Position numbers and translations under genes: made by a program
Shown: piece after piece, positions 39,167 to 47,978 of the stretch
How positions within the stretch are numbered: position 1 is the first letter of the stretch
How the letters are laid out: each line of letters starts with the position of its first letter
Assembly: GCF_000878195.1 (NCBI RefSeq)
Contig: NZ_JXST01000017.1
Location: forward strand, 60,283-124,282
Length of the DNA: 64,000 nt
Direction: 5' to 3'
DNA from: Mycolicibacterium llatzerense
Lineage (GTDB): Bacteria > Actinomycetota > Actinomycetes > Mycobacteriales > Mycobacteriaceae
Notes under the pieces: generated by a model
Databases searched by the model: none
Told to the model about the DNA's origin: nothing
Seen by the model: only the letters and a program-made list of their open reading frames with translations

Positions 39167-41448
39167 CCGAGATGGCAGCAGCGCCGGTCTTGCCCGTTGT
39201 TTCTACGTACCGGCTGCAAATGCGCGGCGACGGAATGACCTTCGACGACGCGCTGGCACTGCTGCCCTATCTCGACGATCTCGGCGTCTCGCACCTCTAC
39301 CTGTCGCCGGTGTTGACCGCTGTCACCGGCTCCACGCACGGCTACGACGTCACCGACCCGACGGCGGTCTCTGCGGAACTCGGTGGGCCCGAAGGTTTCT
39401 CCCGGCTGTCCGCCGCGGCGCGAGCGCGCGGCATGGGACTGATCGTGGATATCGTGCCGAACCACGTCGGCGTCGAACGGCCCGAGCAGAATCCGTGGTG
39501 GTGGGACGTCCTGACCCACGGCCGTGAGTCGCGCTTCGGCAGCTTCTTCGACATCGACTGGGACTTGGACCCCGACGGGCGAATCGTGTTGCCGGTACTG
39601 GGTTCTGACGCCGACGCCGACGCCCTGACCGTCGACGGTGAGGTGCTGCGCCTGGGTGACCGGGTCTGGCCGATCCGGCCCGGGACCGGTGCGGGCACCG
39701 CGGCCGAGGTCCACGCCCGGCAGGCATACCGATTGGCGGGGTGGCGTTCAGGGTCGTGCGGGTACCGGCGGTTCTTCTCCATCACCTCGCTGGCGGCGGT
39801 GCGTCAAGAGGACCCCGACGTGTTCGACGCCAGCCATGCCGAGATCGGGCGCTGGTTCCGCGCGGGTCTGGTGGACGGTTTGCGGGTCGATCACATCGAC
39901 GGATTGACCGATCCCGCGGGCTATCTCGCCCGGCTGCGCGAGCTGACCGGACCCGACGCCTGGATCGTCGCCGAGAAGATCCTGGCCGCCGACGAGCCAC
40001 TCGAACCCCGTCTGCCGATCGCGGGCACCACGGGCTACGACGTGCTGCGGGAAATCGGTGGGCTGTTCGTCGACCCGGACGGTGTCGAGCCGCTCACAGA
40101 ACTGGCTCGCGAGACCCGGTGCGACACCCGGGAATTGAAGGCCGAGGCCGCCCGTGGGACCCTGTCCAGCGAGCTTGCCCGGCTGGGCCGCGCGATCGTA
40201 CGCACCACCGGAACCGACGACCCCGCGCTGCCGGAGGCTATCGCCCAACTGCTCAGCCGTGTTGGCGGGTATCGCACCGACTACCGGGTGTTGGCCCCGG
40301 TGCTGCCCGAAGCCATCAGCGAAACCATCAGCGCGGCACCGGAACTGACATCCGCTGTGCAGCTGATCGCCACAGCACTCGACCAGCCCGAACCCGCTTC
40401 CCGCTTGCAACAGCTGTGCGGCGCGGTGACGGCCAAAGCAGTCGAAGACACGCTGTTCTACCGCGACGCTCGCCTGGTATCGCTGAATGAGGTCGGTGGC
40501 ACCCCCGAGCGATTCGGCATGAGCACGGGCGAATTTCACCAGCGCGCCGTAGCGCGCGCACGGGACTGGCCCGCCACCATGGTGACCCTGTCCACACACG
40601 ACACCAAGCGCAGCGAGGATGTCCGGTCCCGCATCACGGCGCTGTCCCAGTGCGCCGACCTATGGGCAGGGCGCGTGCGGCGCTGGAACACGGTGTGCGT
40701 ACCGCCCGACGAGGGCACCGGATTGTTCCTGTGGCAGAACATCATCGGTGTGTGGCCGGTGTCCGGTGAGGTCGACGACGCTCTCCGCGAGCGGCTGCAC
40801 GCCTACACCGAAAAGGCGGTCCGGGAAGCCGAGCTGCACACCGACTGGGAGCAGCCGGACCGCGAATTCGAAAGGGCCGTGCGTGACTGGATCGACGCCC
40901 TGCTCGACGGGCCGGTCGCCAATGAGGTGACCGCGTTGGTCGGGCAACTCGATGAGGCCGCGCGTTGCAATGCCGTAGCGCAGAAGCTGCTGGCCCTCAC
41001 CGTGCCAGGTGTCCCCGACGTCTACCAGGGCACCGAGCTGTTCGACGACAGCTTGGTGGACCCCGACAATCGGCGTCCGGTGGATTTCGCGCTCCGCCAA
41101 ACCGAGCTCGATACCTTGAGCCACCCCAAGATTCGGGTCGTCGCGGGAGCGTTGCGGTCGCGCCGGGAGCGGCCCGCCACGTACCTGTCGGGCGACTACA
41201 CGCCCGTCGTCGCCGACGGACCCGCCGCCGACCACGTCATCGCGTTCCTGCGGGGTACCGAGGTGCTGGTGGTCGTACCCCGGTGGACGCTGAAGCTCGA
41301 CGAATCCGCTTGCGCCGAAACCACTATCCCGCTGCCCGACGGCGACTGGTCCGACCGCCTGACCGGCCGGACCTGGTCCGGCACCGTGACCGCTGACGTG
41401 CTGTTCGCCGAACTGCCCGGCGCGCTCCTGGAGAAGGCCCGTGTCTGA
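39163..41448 (+). CDS. treY: Maltooligosyl trehalose synthase
   Basis: TreY converts the reducing-end maltose unit of a glucan chain to a trehalosyl unit by internal transglycosylation. The 761-residue GH13 protein starts near PVVSTYRLQM, typical of the family, and has DIVPNHVGV, the nucleophile in GLRVDHIDGL, WIVAEKILAADE with the acid/base glutamate, and LSTHDTKRSEDVR with the third catalytic aspartate. It overlaps treX by four bases and treZ by eight. No signs of damage are seen. Confidence 0.95.
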   Translation: MTEMAAAPVLPVVSTYRLQMRGDGMTFDDALALLPYLDDLGVSHLYLSPVLTAVTGSTHGYDVTDPTAVSAELGGPEGFSRLSAAARARGMGLIVDIVPNHVGVERPEQNPWWWDVLTHGRESRFGSFFDIDWDLDPDGRIVLPVLGSDADADALTVDGEVLRLGDRVWPIRPGTGAGTAAEVHARQAYRLAGWRSGSCGYRRFFSITSLAAVRQEDPDVFDASHAEIGRWFRAGLVDGLRVDHIDGLTDPAGYLARLRELTGPDAWIVAEKILAADEPLEPRLPIAGTTGYDVLREIGGLFVDPDGVEPLTELARETRCDTRELKAEAARGTLSSELARLGRAIVRTTGTDDPALPEAIAQLLSRVGGYRTDYRVLAPVLPEAISETISAAPELTSAVQLIATALDQPEPASRLQQLCGAVTAKAVEDTLFYRDARLVSLNEVGGTPERFGMSTGEFHQRAVARARDWPATMVTLSTHDTKRSEDVRSRITALSQCADLWAGRVRRWNTVCVPPDEGTGLFLWQNIIGVWPVSGEVDDALRERLHAYTEKAVREAELHTDWEQPDREFERAVRDWIDALLDGPVANEVTALVGQLDEAARCNAVAQKLLALTVPGVPDVYQGTELFDDSLVDPDNRRPVDFALRQTELDTLSHPKIRVVAGALRSRRERPATYLSGDYTPVVADGPAADHVIAFLRGTEVLVVVPRWTLKLDESACAETTIPLPDGDWSDRLTGRTWSGTVTADVLFAELPGALLEKARV

Positions 41449-43159
41449 GCACGAATTCTCGGTGTGGGCGCCAACACCGGAAACCGTCGTCCTCGAGGCC
41501 GATGGCAACAGATACCCGATGAGCCGCTCGGACGACGGCTGGTGGCGCGTCACCGTGGAGGTACCCGCCGACGCGCGGTACGGCTTCGTCCTGGATGACG
41601 CCCCACCACTACCCGACCCGCGTTCGCCGCGGCAACCCGATGGCGTGCACGAACTTTCCCAGCTGTGGCCAACCGAGTCCGCGGCGCCCTGGGCCGGCCG
41701 GGCTGTCGCGGGCGCAGTGATCTACGAGCTGCACGTCGGCACGTTCACCGGCGCCGGTACGTTCGACGCCGCCGTCGAGCGGCTGGACCACCTGGTGGCA
41801 CTCGGCGTCGACTTCGTCGAATTGATGCCCGTCAATGCGTTCGGCGGCAATCACGGCTGGGGCTACGACGGCGTGCTGTGGTATGCGGTGCACGAACCTT
41901 ACGGCGGCCCTTCGGGTCTGGTGCGTTTCGTCGACGCCTGCCACCGGCGGGGCCTGGGCGTGCTGCTCGACGCGGTGTTCAATCACCTTGGCCCGTCGGG
42001 GAATTACCTGCCAAAGTTCGGGCCGTACCTGACGGCGGGCCGGACCCCGTGGGGCGAGGCGATCAACATCGCCGGTGCCGACTCGGACCCGGTGCGCCGC
42101 TACATCATCGATTGCGCGTTGCGCTGGATGCGCCATTTCGGCATCGACGGGCTGCGATTGGACGCGGTGCACGCGCTGGTCGACACCACGGCGGTGCATC
42201 TACTGGAAGAGCTGGCCACCGAAACCGACGCACTGGCACAAGAATTGGGCCGACCACTGTCACTGATCGCCGAAAGCGACCTCAACGACCCGCGCCTGAT
42301 CACTCCGCGAGACCGCGGCGGGTACGGCCTCGCCGCGCAGTGGGACGACGACATCCACCACGCCATCCACACCGCGGTCTCCGGGGAACGGCAGGGCTAT
42401 TACGCCGATTTCGGGTCCATGCAGACGCTGGCCACCACCCTCACCCACGGCTTCTTCCACGCCGGCACCTACTCGTCGTTCCGGCGCCGCCGCCATGGCC
42501 GCCCGCTGGACATCGCACAGATTCCGGCCACCCGACTGCTGGCATACACGTGCACGCATGATCAGGTGGGCAACCGGGCGATCGGCGACCGTCCCTCGCA
42601 GAGTCTCGATTTCGGGCAACTCGCGGTCAAGGCCGCACTGGTACTCGGATCACCCTATACGGCAATGCTTTTCATGGGTGAAGAGTGGGGCGCATCGACG
42701 CCGTTCCAGTTCTTCAGTTCGCATCCCGAACCCGAACTGGCCCGCGCGACGGCCGAGGGACGCAAGGCCGAGTTCGCCGATCACGGCTGGGCCGCCGACG
42801 ACATCCCCGATCCGCAGGACCCCGCGACGTTCCAGCGCTCCAAACTCGATTGGGACGAAGCCGGCACCGGCGAGCACGCCCGGCTACTGCAGCTGTACCG
42901 CGACCTGATCGCGTTGCGGCGCACCGAACCCGACTTCGCCAACCCGTGGCTCGACCAACTGCGCATCGAGTTCGACGAAACCGACCGCTGGATCGTCATG
43001 CACCGTGGGGCGTTCGCCGTGGCATGCAATCTCAGCGAGCACCCCGTCGCGGTACCCGTCACCGGCGAGCTGATGCTGTCGTCTGCCGAGCCGAAGGTCG
43101 GCGAATCGACTCTGCTGCAAGGACATTCCTTCGCAATCCTCCGCCGAGATGACGGTTAA
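41441..43159 (+). CDS. treZ: Maltooligosyl trehalose trehalohydrolase
   Basis: TreZ releases trehalose from the ends made by TreY. The 572-residue GH13 protein has an N-terminal beta-sandwich (FSVWAPTPETVVLEAD), then the barrel with VIYELHVGTF, NAFGGNHGWGYDG, GLRLDAVHALVD (nucleophile), LIAESDLND (acid/base) and CTHDQVGNRA. The GTG start lies inside the treY end. The last 18 bases of the gene form one arm of a long hairpin shared with the intergenic region, so transcription probably ends here. Confidence 0.95.
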   Translation: MSEHEFSVWAPTPETVVLEADGNRYPMSRSDDGWWRVTVEVPADARYGFVLDDAPPLPDPRSPRQPDGVHELSQLWPTESAAPWAGRAVAGAVIYELHVGTFTGAGTFDAAVERLDHLVALGVDFVELMPVNAFGGNHGWGYDGVLWYAVHEPYGGPSGLVRFVDACHRRGLGVLLDAVFNHLGPSGNYLPKFGPYLTAGRTPWGEAINIAGADSDPVRRYIIDCALRWMRHFGIDGLRLDAVHALVDTTAVHLLEELATETDALAQELGRPLSLIAESDLNDPRLITPRDRGGYGLAAQWDDDIHHAIHTAVSGERQGYYADFGSMQTLATTLTHGFFHAGTYSSFRRRRHGRPLDIAQIPATRLLAYTCTHDQVGNRAIGDRPSQSLDFGQLAVKAALVLGSPYTAMLFMGEEWGASTPFQFFSSHPEPELARATAEGRKAEFADHGWAADDIPDPQDPATFQRSKLDWDEAGTGEHARLLQLYRDLIALRRTEPDFANPWLDQLRIEFDETDRWIVMHRGAFAVACNLSEHPVAVPVTGELMLSSAEPKVGESTLLQGHSFAILRRDDG

Positions 43160-43203
43160 TGACGAAACATCGCCGAATCCCGTCATAAAGCGTCATCTCG
43201 GCG
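43142..43203. terminator. 62-bp hairpin between converging treZ and ilvA
   Basis: Perfect 13-bp outer arms (CGCCGAGATGACG and CGTCATCTCGGCG) enclose, after a partly paired 4x4 region, a second 6-bp helix (ATGACG/CGTCAT) and a 16-base loop. The left arm overlaps the treZ stop region, and the right arm ends nine bases before the ilvA stop. It probably works as a bidirectional terminator. Confidence 0.7.
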
Positions 43204-43212
43204 AGGAGGTGG

Positions 43213-44496
43213 CTAGGTCAGGTAGCGGTACGCCGGAGACCCCGGCTCCAACGGCTCGACGTGGATGCCCGAATCGTGCATCCGCTCCAGCAGCCCGTCG
43301 AAGTTGGCGGCCGAACCGAGTTCGATGCCGACCAGCGCCGCACCGGTCTCCCGATTGTTGCGCTTGACGTATTCGAACAGGGTGATGTCGTCGTTGGGTC
43401 CGAGCACCTCGTCTAGGAACCGCCGCAGGGCGCCGGGCTCCTGCGGGAAATCCACCAGGAAGTAGTGCTTCAGACCCAGGTGCACCAGCGAGCGCTCGAG
43501 CACCTCGCCGTAACGCGAAACGTCGTTGTTGCCACCGGAGATCAGGCACACGACCGTCGAACCGGGCTCCACGCCGTTCTCCATCAACGCCGCCACCGAC
43601 AGCGCGCCCGCGGGCTCGGCGATGATGCCCTCGTTCTGGTACAGGTCGAGCATCGCGGTGCACACCGCGCCCTCGTCGACCGTCGTCACCGACACCATGT
43701 CCCCGGCGGCAGCCAGCGCCGCATAGGTCAACGCCCCGGCCTGCGCCACCGCGGCGCCGTCGACGAACTGGTCGACGTGCGCCAGCGTCACCGGCTCGCC
43801 CTTGGCCAGTGCCGCGATCATCGAGGCCGCTCCCGCAGGCTCGGCCCCGAGCACGGCGGTCGCTTTGGTGTGTGCGGTCAGGTACGTGGTGATGCCGCTG
43901 ATGCAGCCGCCGCCGCCGACCGGCACGATCACCAGATCGGGCTCGGTGTCCAGTTGCTCGAGGATTTCGACCGCGATGGTGCCCTGGCCGGCCATGGTGC
44001 GCAGGTCGTCGTACGGCGGGACCAGGGTGGCCCCGGTACGTGCGACGTCCTCGAGCGCCGCCGCGGCGGCCAGGTCATAGGTGGCGCCACCGACGATGAG
44101 TTCGATGAAGTCCCCGCCGTGGTAGCGGATGCGGTCCCGCTTCTGCTTGGGTGTCTTGGCCGGGACGTACACCCGGCCGTGCACGCCCATCGAGCGGCAG
44201 GCCAGCGCGAAACCCTGGGCGTGGTTGCCCGCCGACGAACACACCACGCCGGCGGCCTTCTCCTCGTCGGAGAGCTGCATCAACAGGTTGTAGGCACCGC
44301 GCAGCTTGTAGGACCGCACCGCCTGCAGGTCCTCACGCTTGAGATAGACCTGGGCGCCGGTCAGCGCCGACAGCCGATCGCTGAACTGCAGCGGGGTCCG
44401 GGTGACCACCGAGGAAATTCGCCGGGCAGCCGCATCGATGTCAGCCGCGGTAAGCGGCGACGACCTGTGGGTTCCCTGGCTCAGCTCGGCAGACAC
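43213..44496 (-). CDS. ilvA: Threonine dehydratase (biosynthetic)
   Basis: IlvA deaminates threonine to 2-oxobutanoate, the first step of isoleucine synthesis. The 427-residue PLP enzyme has the Schiff-base lysine in AVRSYKLRGAYN, the PLP phosphate loop VPVGGGGCISG, and SSAGNHAQG. The C-terminal about 85 residues form one ACT-like regulatory domain (KHYFLVDFPQEPGALRRFLDEV), i.e. the shorter actinobacterial form, and allosteric control by isoleucine is likely. Other ilv genes are not in the window. The upstream gap to the next gene is 36 bases and must hold divergent promoters. Confidence 0.95.
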   Translation of the reverse strand: MSAELSQGTHRSSPLTAADIDAAARRISSVVTRTPLQFSDRLSALTGAQVYLKREDLQAVRSYKLRGAYNLLMQLSDEEKAAGVVCSSAGNHAQGFALACRSMGVHGRVYVPAKTPKQKRDRIRYHGGDFIELIVGGATYDLAAAAALEDVARTGATLVPPYDDLRTMAGQGTIAVEILEQLDTEPDLVIVPVGGGGCISGITTYLTAHTKATAVLGAEPAGAASMIAALAKGEPVTLAHVDQFVDGAAVAQAGALTYAALAAAGDMVSVTTVDEGAVCTAMLDLYQNEGIIAEPAGALSVAALMENGVEPGSTVVCLISGGNNDVSRYGEVLERSLVHLGLKHYFLVDFPQEPGALRRFLDEVLGPNDDITLFEYVKRNNRETGAALVGIELGSAANFDGLLERMHDSGIHVEPLEPGSPAYRYLT

Positions 44497-44532
44497 CGTC
44501 TAATGGTGTCATCTCGGTGCGAAACTGAGCGC

Positions 44533-45276
44533 ATGGCCCCCACTCCAGAACCGTTGCCGCCGGCGGTCAGGTCGTTCGTCGAGCGCACCCACCGTCTGAC
44601 CAGCAACGCAGAGCACCACGTGCCGTCGTGGCTGCGACCGGGCGCGCCGGAAAACCGGCTGCCGGTGATCTTCGCGATCCTCGGCGCAGTGGTGCTGCAA
44701 TGGGCGGTCCCCAAGCAGTACACGGTGGTGCCCCGATGGCCGCTGATCGCAATGGAGTTGCTGCTGGTGGTCGTGCTGATGATCATCAACCCGTTGCGGA
44801 TGTCTCGGGAGACCACCGTCGGCAAGTGGGCGATGACCGCCCTGACCGCAGCCATCACCGCCGACAACACCACGTCGGCGGTCGTCCTCGACATCCATAT
44901 CCTGTCCGGCCGGGTCTCCAACGATGCGGGGCTGTTGTTGGGCAGCGGCGCGGCGATCTTCATCACCAACATCATCGTGTTCGGCATCTGGTTCTGGGAG
45001 CTGGACCGCGGTGGACCGTTCGCCCGACTGGCGGGTGACAACCCATATCCCGACTTCCAGTTCCCGCAGATGAGCGATCCGCAGAACGCGGCACCCGGCT
45101 GGCGCCCAACATTCGTCGACTACCTGTACGTGAGCTACACCAACGTCGTGGCGTTCTCCCCCACTGACACCATGCCACTGTCGCGGTGGGCAAAGGGGAT
45201 GATGACGTTGCAGTCGATGGTGTCGATCTCGACGACCGCACTCGTCATCGCCCGCGCCGTCAACGTGCTGAAGTAG
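44533..45276 (+). CDS. Predicted four-helix membrane protein (DUF1345-like)
   Basis: This 247-residue integral membrane protein has hydrophobic segments at about residues 43-62, 74-93, 137-158 and 225-245. The last third contains FVDYLYVSYTNVVAFSPTDTMPLSRWAKG, resembling the conserved ending of DUF1345-type proteins, whose function is unknown; some relatives look like small channels. The ATG is 36 bases from ilvA on the other strand. A much longer in-frame extension upstream is antisense to ilvA and not real. The family assignment is tentative. Confidence 0.72.
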   Translation: MAPTPEPLPPAVRSFVERTHRLTSNAEHHVPSWLRPGAPENRLPVIFAILGAVVLQWAVPKQYTVVPRWPLIAMELLLVVVLMIINPLRMSRETTVGKWAMTALTAAITADNTTSAVVLDIHILSGRVSNDAGLLLGSGAAIFITNIIVFGIWFWELDRGGPFARLAGDNPYPDFQFPQMSDPQNAAPGWRPTFVDYLYVSYTNVVAFSPTDTMPLSRWAKGMMTLQSMVSISTTALVIARAVNVLK

Positions 45277-45305
45277 GCCCCGCGCACGCGAGGAGCACGG
45301 AGGGT

Positions 45306-46157
45306 TCAGCTGCAGTCGCGGTGCGGTTCCAGCAGCTCGGCCTGCCCGACCTCGGGGCGAGTGGTCGGCAGCCAGCGCCGCGTGGACTGCAGTGATCGCT
45401 CGATGAGTTCCGCCGAGCGGGAGAAGTCGACCGGCGAGACCCGTACCGGGCACAGCGGCGGCACGACATGCAGCTCGACCGATCCTTCGAAACGTTCGAC
45501 ATCGGTGGCCAACCGCCGATTGATCGCCAGCGTGAAGGCGTGCATGGCCATGACCAAGGCGGCCCTCGGTGGTTGCGGCATGGCGCACGAGTAGCCCGTC
45601 GGCAGCACCCACACCTCGGTCGCGCCCAGTTCCACCGCATACGACAGCGGTGTGTTGTTCACCACGCCGCCGTCGACCAGGTCGCGTCCGCCGATCCGGA
45701 CCGGGGGCAGGACGGCGGGGATGGCGGCGCTCGCCACGATCGCGTCGATGGCATCGCCCGACGACAGCAGGACGTCCTGCCCGGACAGGACATCGGTCGC
45801 CACCACGTGCAGCGGCGTCGGCGCGTCCTGCAGCCGCCGGAAGCGGAGGTGCTGCTGCAGCAGACTGCGGATCCCGCTGTCGGATACCAGGTGCGGCCGA
45901 CGCCCCAGAAACCCGAGCAGCCCCATGCTCGGGCTGGTCGGGAACACTTTGCGGCGCGAGAGGGTCCGCCACAGATCGGCCAGCGCCAGGGCGCCGTCGT
46001 GGTCGGAACGCCCGGCGATCCACCCGCCGTTGAGGGCGCCGACCGAGGTGCCGACGATCAGATCCGGTGTGATGCCCGCCTCGGCCAGACCCAGCAGCAT
46101 GCCCACCTGGATGGACCCCAGGCTGCCGCCGCCGGACAGCACGAACGCCGTCGTCAT
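45306..46157 (-). CDS. Patatin-like phospholipase
   Basis: This 283-residue lipid acyl hydrolase is of the patatin/RssA type. The oxyanion hole is GGGSLG (residues 9-14), the nucleophile Ser38 lies in GTSVG, and the dyad aspartate is in LVDGGVVNN near residue 170. There is no signal peptide, so it probably acts in the cytoplasm or at the inner face of the membrane. It converges with the membrane-protein gene (29 bases apart). The substrate is unknown. Its 5' side opens onto a 240-base gene-free region. Confidence 0.88.
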   Translation of the reverse strand: MTTAFVLSGGGSLGSIQVGMLLGLAEAGITPDLIVGTSVGALNGGWIAGRSDHDGALALADLWRTLSRRKVFPTSPSMGLLGFLGRRPHLVSDSGIRSLLQQHLRFRRLQDAPTPLHVVATDVLSGQDVLLSSGDAIDAIVASAAIPAVLPPVRIGGRDLVDGGVVNNTPLSYAVELGATEVWVLPTGYSCAMPQPPRAALVMAMHAFTLAINRRLATDVERFEGSVELHVVPPLCPVRVSPVDFSRSAELIERSLQSTRRWLPTTRPEVGQAELLEPHRDCS

Positions 46158-46397
46158 GCCGACACAGTACGCACATCGAGGCGGTTCACCGGGACGATTC
46201 CGGACACCTGAAATGAGCGCCCAACGCCATCAGGGAATTGCTCGCCGCACGCGATCATCCGCTAGAGTGAACAGCGCCAGGCCGCAGTAACCCCGGGCCC
46301 CAAATTTCGCCGCCACGAGCGGCCTACCGCCGAGAGGCGTTCTGCGGTCTGGCTTTAACTTCTCGGACGTAGTCCGCCGACATCGTCGGCCACCGCG
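46158..46397. other. 240-bp gene-free region upstream of the patatin gene
   Basis: No convincing gene was seen. On the plus strand, TTGCTC (46238-46243) and TAGAGT (46263-46268) are spaced 19 bases apart and could form a promoter without a following reading frame. A GC-rich stretch (CCCCGGGCCCC) follows. On the minus strand it must carry the promoter of the patatin gene. Nothing resembles a tRNA. Confidence 0.35.
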
Positions 46398-47036
46398 TCA
46401 ATCCAGCGAATTGCTGCGCCACAGCGCAGCTGCGGCATGCAGCTCGTTGGCGATGCGCGTGAACGTCACAGCGCGGTCGGTCAGCTCCGCGGCGCGCTCC
46501 GGCGCGGTCGTCGTCGCGTCCTCGGCCAGACTCGTGCAGCCGGCCGCACTCACCCGGCAGTACGCCGCCGCCCGTTCCAGCGCGACGGCGAAGTCGCCCT
46601 CGAACACGCCGCGCAGGATGCGATCGGCGAGCTCCCGGATCTCCGTGGGCCCCACGGGTGTCTCGGCACCGGCAACAACGGGGTCGATCGAGTGCAGCAC
46701 CTCCGTGCCGCGGCCGAACATCAGGCTGGCCGAGTACGGGTCGTCGCGGATCGACAACCGCAGCAGATAGACCCGCCACAACGCGCCGGGCAGACTGCGC
46801 GCACCCGCACCCGCCCACAGCTCGGCGATGGTCTCGATGCCGTGTTCGTCGGTGTAGGCCACCAGCCGCGACACCACGTCGGGATCCGGGTAGCTGCGAA
46901 CCCGTTCCAGCAGCGCAGCCGCCGTCTCGTGGGCGATGCGACTCTCCTGGACGGGGTCCTCGACGTCGTGGAACGCCTCGAAGCCGCGGCCCAGGAACTT
47001 GGTCGGCTTGTGGATCCGCCGACGGTCGTCAGTCAT
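46398..47036 (-). CDS. Conserved mycobacterial protein of unknown function
   Basis: This 212-residue soluble, mainly helical protein begins MTDDRRRIHKPTKFLGRGF. Codon use and third-position GC match the neighbours, supporting a real gene. No catalytic motif is recognised. The alternation of hydrophobic residues in LWRVYLLRLSIRDDP and LADRILRGVFEGDFAVALERAA suggests an all-helix bundle. It lies upstream of the patatin gene and downstream of the zinc-finger gene on the same strand, 32 bases apart, so the pair may be one transcript. Function is unknown. Confidence 0.7.
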   Translation of the reverse strand: MTDDRRRIHKPTKFLGRGFEAFHDVEDPVQESRIAHETAAALLERVRSYPDPDVVSRLVAYTDEHGIETIAELWAGAGARSLPGALWRVYLLRLSIRDDPYSASLMFGRGTEVLHSIDPVVAGAETPVGPTEIRELADRILRGVFEGDFAVALERAAAYCRVSAAGCTSLAEDATTTAPERAAELTDRAVTFTRIANELHAAAALWRSNSLD

Positions 47037-47068
47037 GCATCAATTCTTTCCCGTCGCTGCGCGCGCCG

Positions 47069-47395
47069 TCAGCGCCAACCGTCGGCGTCTTTCGCGGCCT
47101 GCAACAGCACCTCACACAGCTCTTTCAATTCGGTGGGTCCGGCGCCTTCGGCAACAGCCGTCGCGACGTCCTCGGCCGCACACCGTACCTGATAAACGCG
47201 GTCCGAGAGGGCCGCTGCTTCCTCGGCGCTGAGCACCACCGAGTCCTCGGCCAGCGAAGTTCCCTTGACCATGGCCCGCTGCTCATAGGCGCGCTGCCGG
47301 CACGACTGGCGGCAGTACTGGCGACGACGACCCATGCCCGCGTCGGCCACCTCCCGGCCACACCACCGGCACGGTTGGGCCTTCGAGCGCTTCAT
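47069..47395 (-). CDS. Small zinc-finger protein next to rbpA
   Basis: This is a 108-residue protein with a zinc-binding N-terminus: CRWCGREV at residues 9-12 and RQYCRQSCRQRAYEQR near residue 27, giving a CxxC...CxxxC set. The motif resembles the small MYM/FCS-like fingers. The C-terminal part is helical and acidic. A shorter equivalent (Rv2049c) sits in the same divergent position beside rbpA in M. tuberculosis. It may be a DNA- or RNA-binding protein, but no target is known. The 128-base gap to rbpA must hold promoters for both. Confidence 0.78.
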   Translation of the reverse strand: MKRSKAQPCRWCGREVADAGMGRRRQYCRQSCRQRAYEQRAMVKGTSLAEDSVVLSAEEAAALSDRVYQVRCAAEDVATAVAEGAGPTELKELCEVLLQAAKDADGWR

Positions 47396-47523
47396 GTCCG
47401 CCTCACGATCGTGACTGTATCGGGAGACGGTCCGAACCCCGGTATCATGGACAATCGAGTCGGGAACTTCACGGCGCTGGCCTGCGTTGATTCCCTGTCG
47501 CTATACCAAGGGAGTGATTGACG

Positions 47524-47859
47524 ATGGCTGATCGTGTCCTGAGAGGCAGTCGCCTCGGAGCCGTGAGCTACGAGACCGACCGTAACCATGACCTGGCGCC
47601 GCGGCAGGTGGCCCGTTACCGCACCGACAACGGCGAGGAATTCGAAGTTCCGTTCGCCGACGACGCGGAAATCCCCGGCACCTGGGCGTGCAAGAACGGC
47701 ATGGAAGGCACCCTGCTCGAGGGTGACGTGCCCGAGCCCAAGAAGGTCAAGCCGCCGCGTACCCACTGGGACATGCTGCTCGAGCGTCGTTCCGTCGAGG
47801 AGCTCGAAGAGCTGCTCAAGGAGCGGCTGGAGCTCATCAAGACCCGCCGCCGCGGCTAA
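47524..47859 (+). CDS. rbpA: RNA polymerase-binding protein RbpA
   Basis: RbpA binds the beta subunit and group 1/2 sigma factors and stabilises open complexes at actinobacterial promoters; it also affects rifampicin response. 111 residues, the exact usual length. The N-terminal tail MADRVLRGSRLGAVSYE, the core barrel (YRTDNGEEFEVPF, CKNGMEGTLLEG), the basic linker (KPPRTHWDMLLERR) and the C-terminal sigma-interaction helix (VEELEELLKERLELI) are all present. A TATCAT -10-like hexamer lies at 47443-47448, leaving a leader of about 70 bases. A strong terminator follows. Confidence 0.97.
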   Translation: MADRVLRGSRLGAVSYETDRNHDLAPRQVARYRTDNGEEFEVPFADDAEIPGTWACKNGMEGTLLEGDVPEPKKVKPPRTHWDMLLERRSVEELEELLKERLELIKTRRRG

Positions 47860-47870
47860 CTGCGCAGACA

Positions 47871-47901
47871 AAAAAGCCCCGTGCATTGCACGGGGCTTTT
47901 T
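47871..47901 (+). terminator. Intrinsic terminator of rbpA
   Basis: A 15-bp perfect stem (AAAAAGCCCCGTGCA with its complement) with a one-base centre ends in a run of five T, 12 bases after the rbpA stop. It also has an A-run on the other side, so it can serve transcripts from ppm1 as well. It is the clearest classic terminator in the window. Confidence 0.93.
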
Positions 47902-47907
47902 GTGTCT

Positions 47908-47968
47908 CGCGAACAGACGTAAAACTGTCGTTTTGGCCTGGAAAACGACAGTTTTGTGTCTGCTCGCG
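47908..47968. repeat. 61-bp near-perfect palindrome (27-bp arms, 7-base loop)
   Basis: Arms pair at 24 of 27 positions by Watson-Crick rules, with two wobble pairs. The inner 14 bp are perfect (AAAACTGTCGTTTT/AAAACGACAGTTTT), and the outer part reads CGCGA-CAGAC against GTCTG-TCGCG. It stands between the rbpA terminator and the ppm1 stop, so a second terminator is not needed. Its AT-rich centre and GC-rich ends resemble repeated intergenic palindromes of fast-growing mycobacteria. Confidence 0.7.
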
Positions 47969-47978
47969 GAGTAACTGT

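Noticed and set aside
43465..44532. Long N-terminal extension of the DUF1345-like membrane protein
   Set aside because: It is antisense to ilvA and reads as His/Arg/Asp-rich noise; the ATG at 44533 fits the real protein.
46270..46345. tRNA-like GC-rich stretch
   Set aside because: No TTCGA-type loop, no acceptor pairing and no CCA end.
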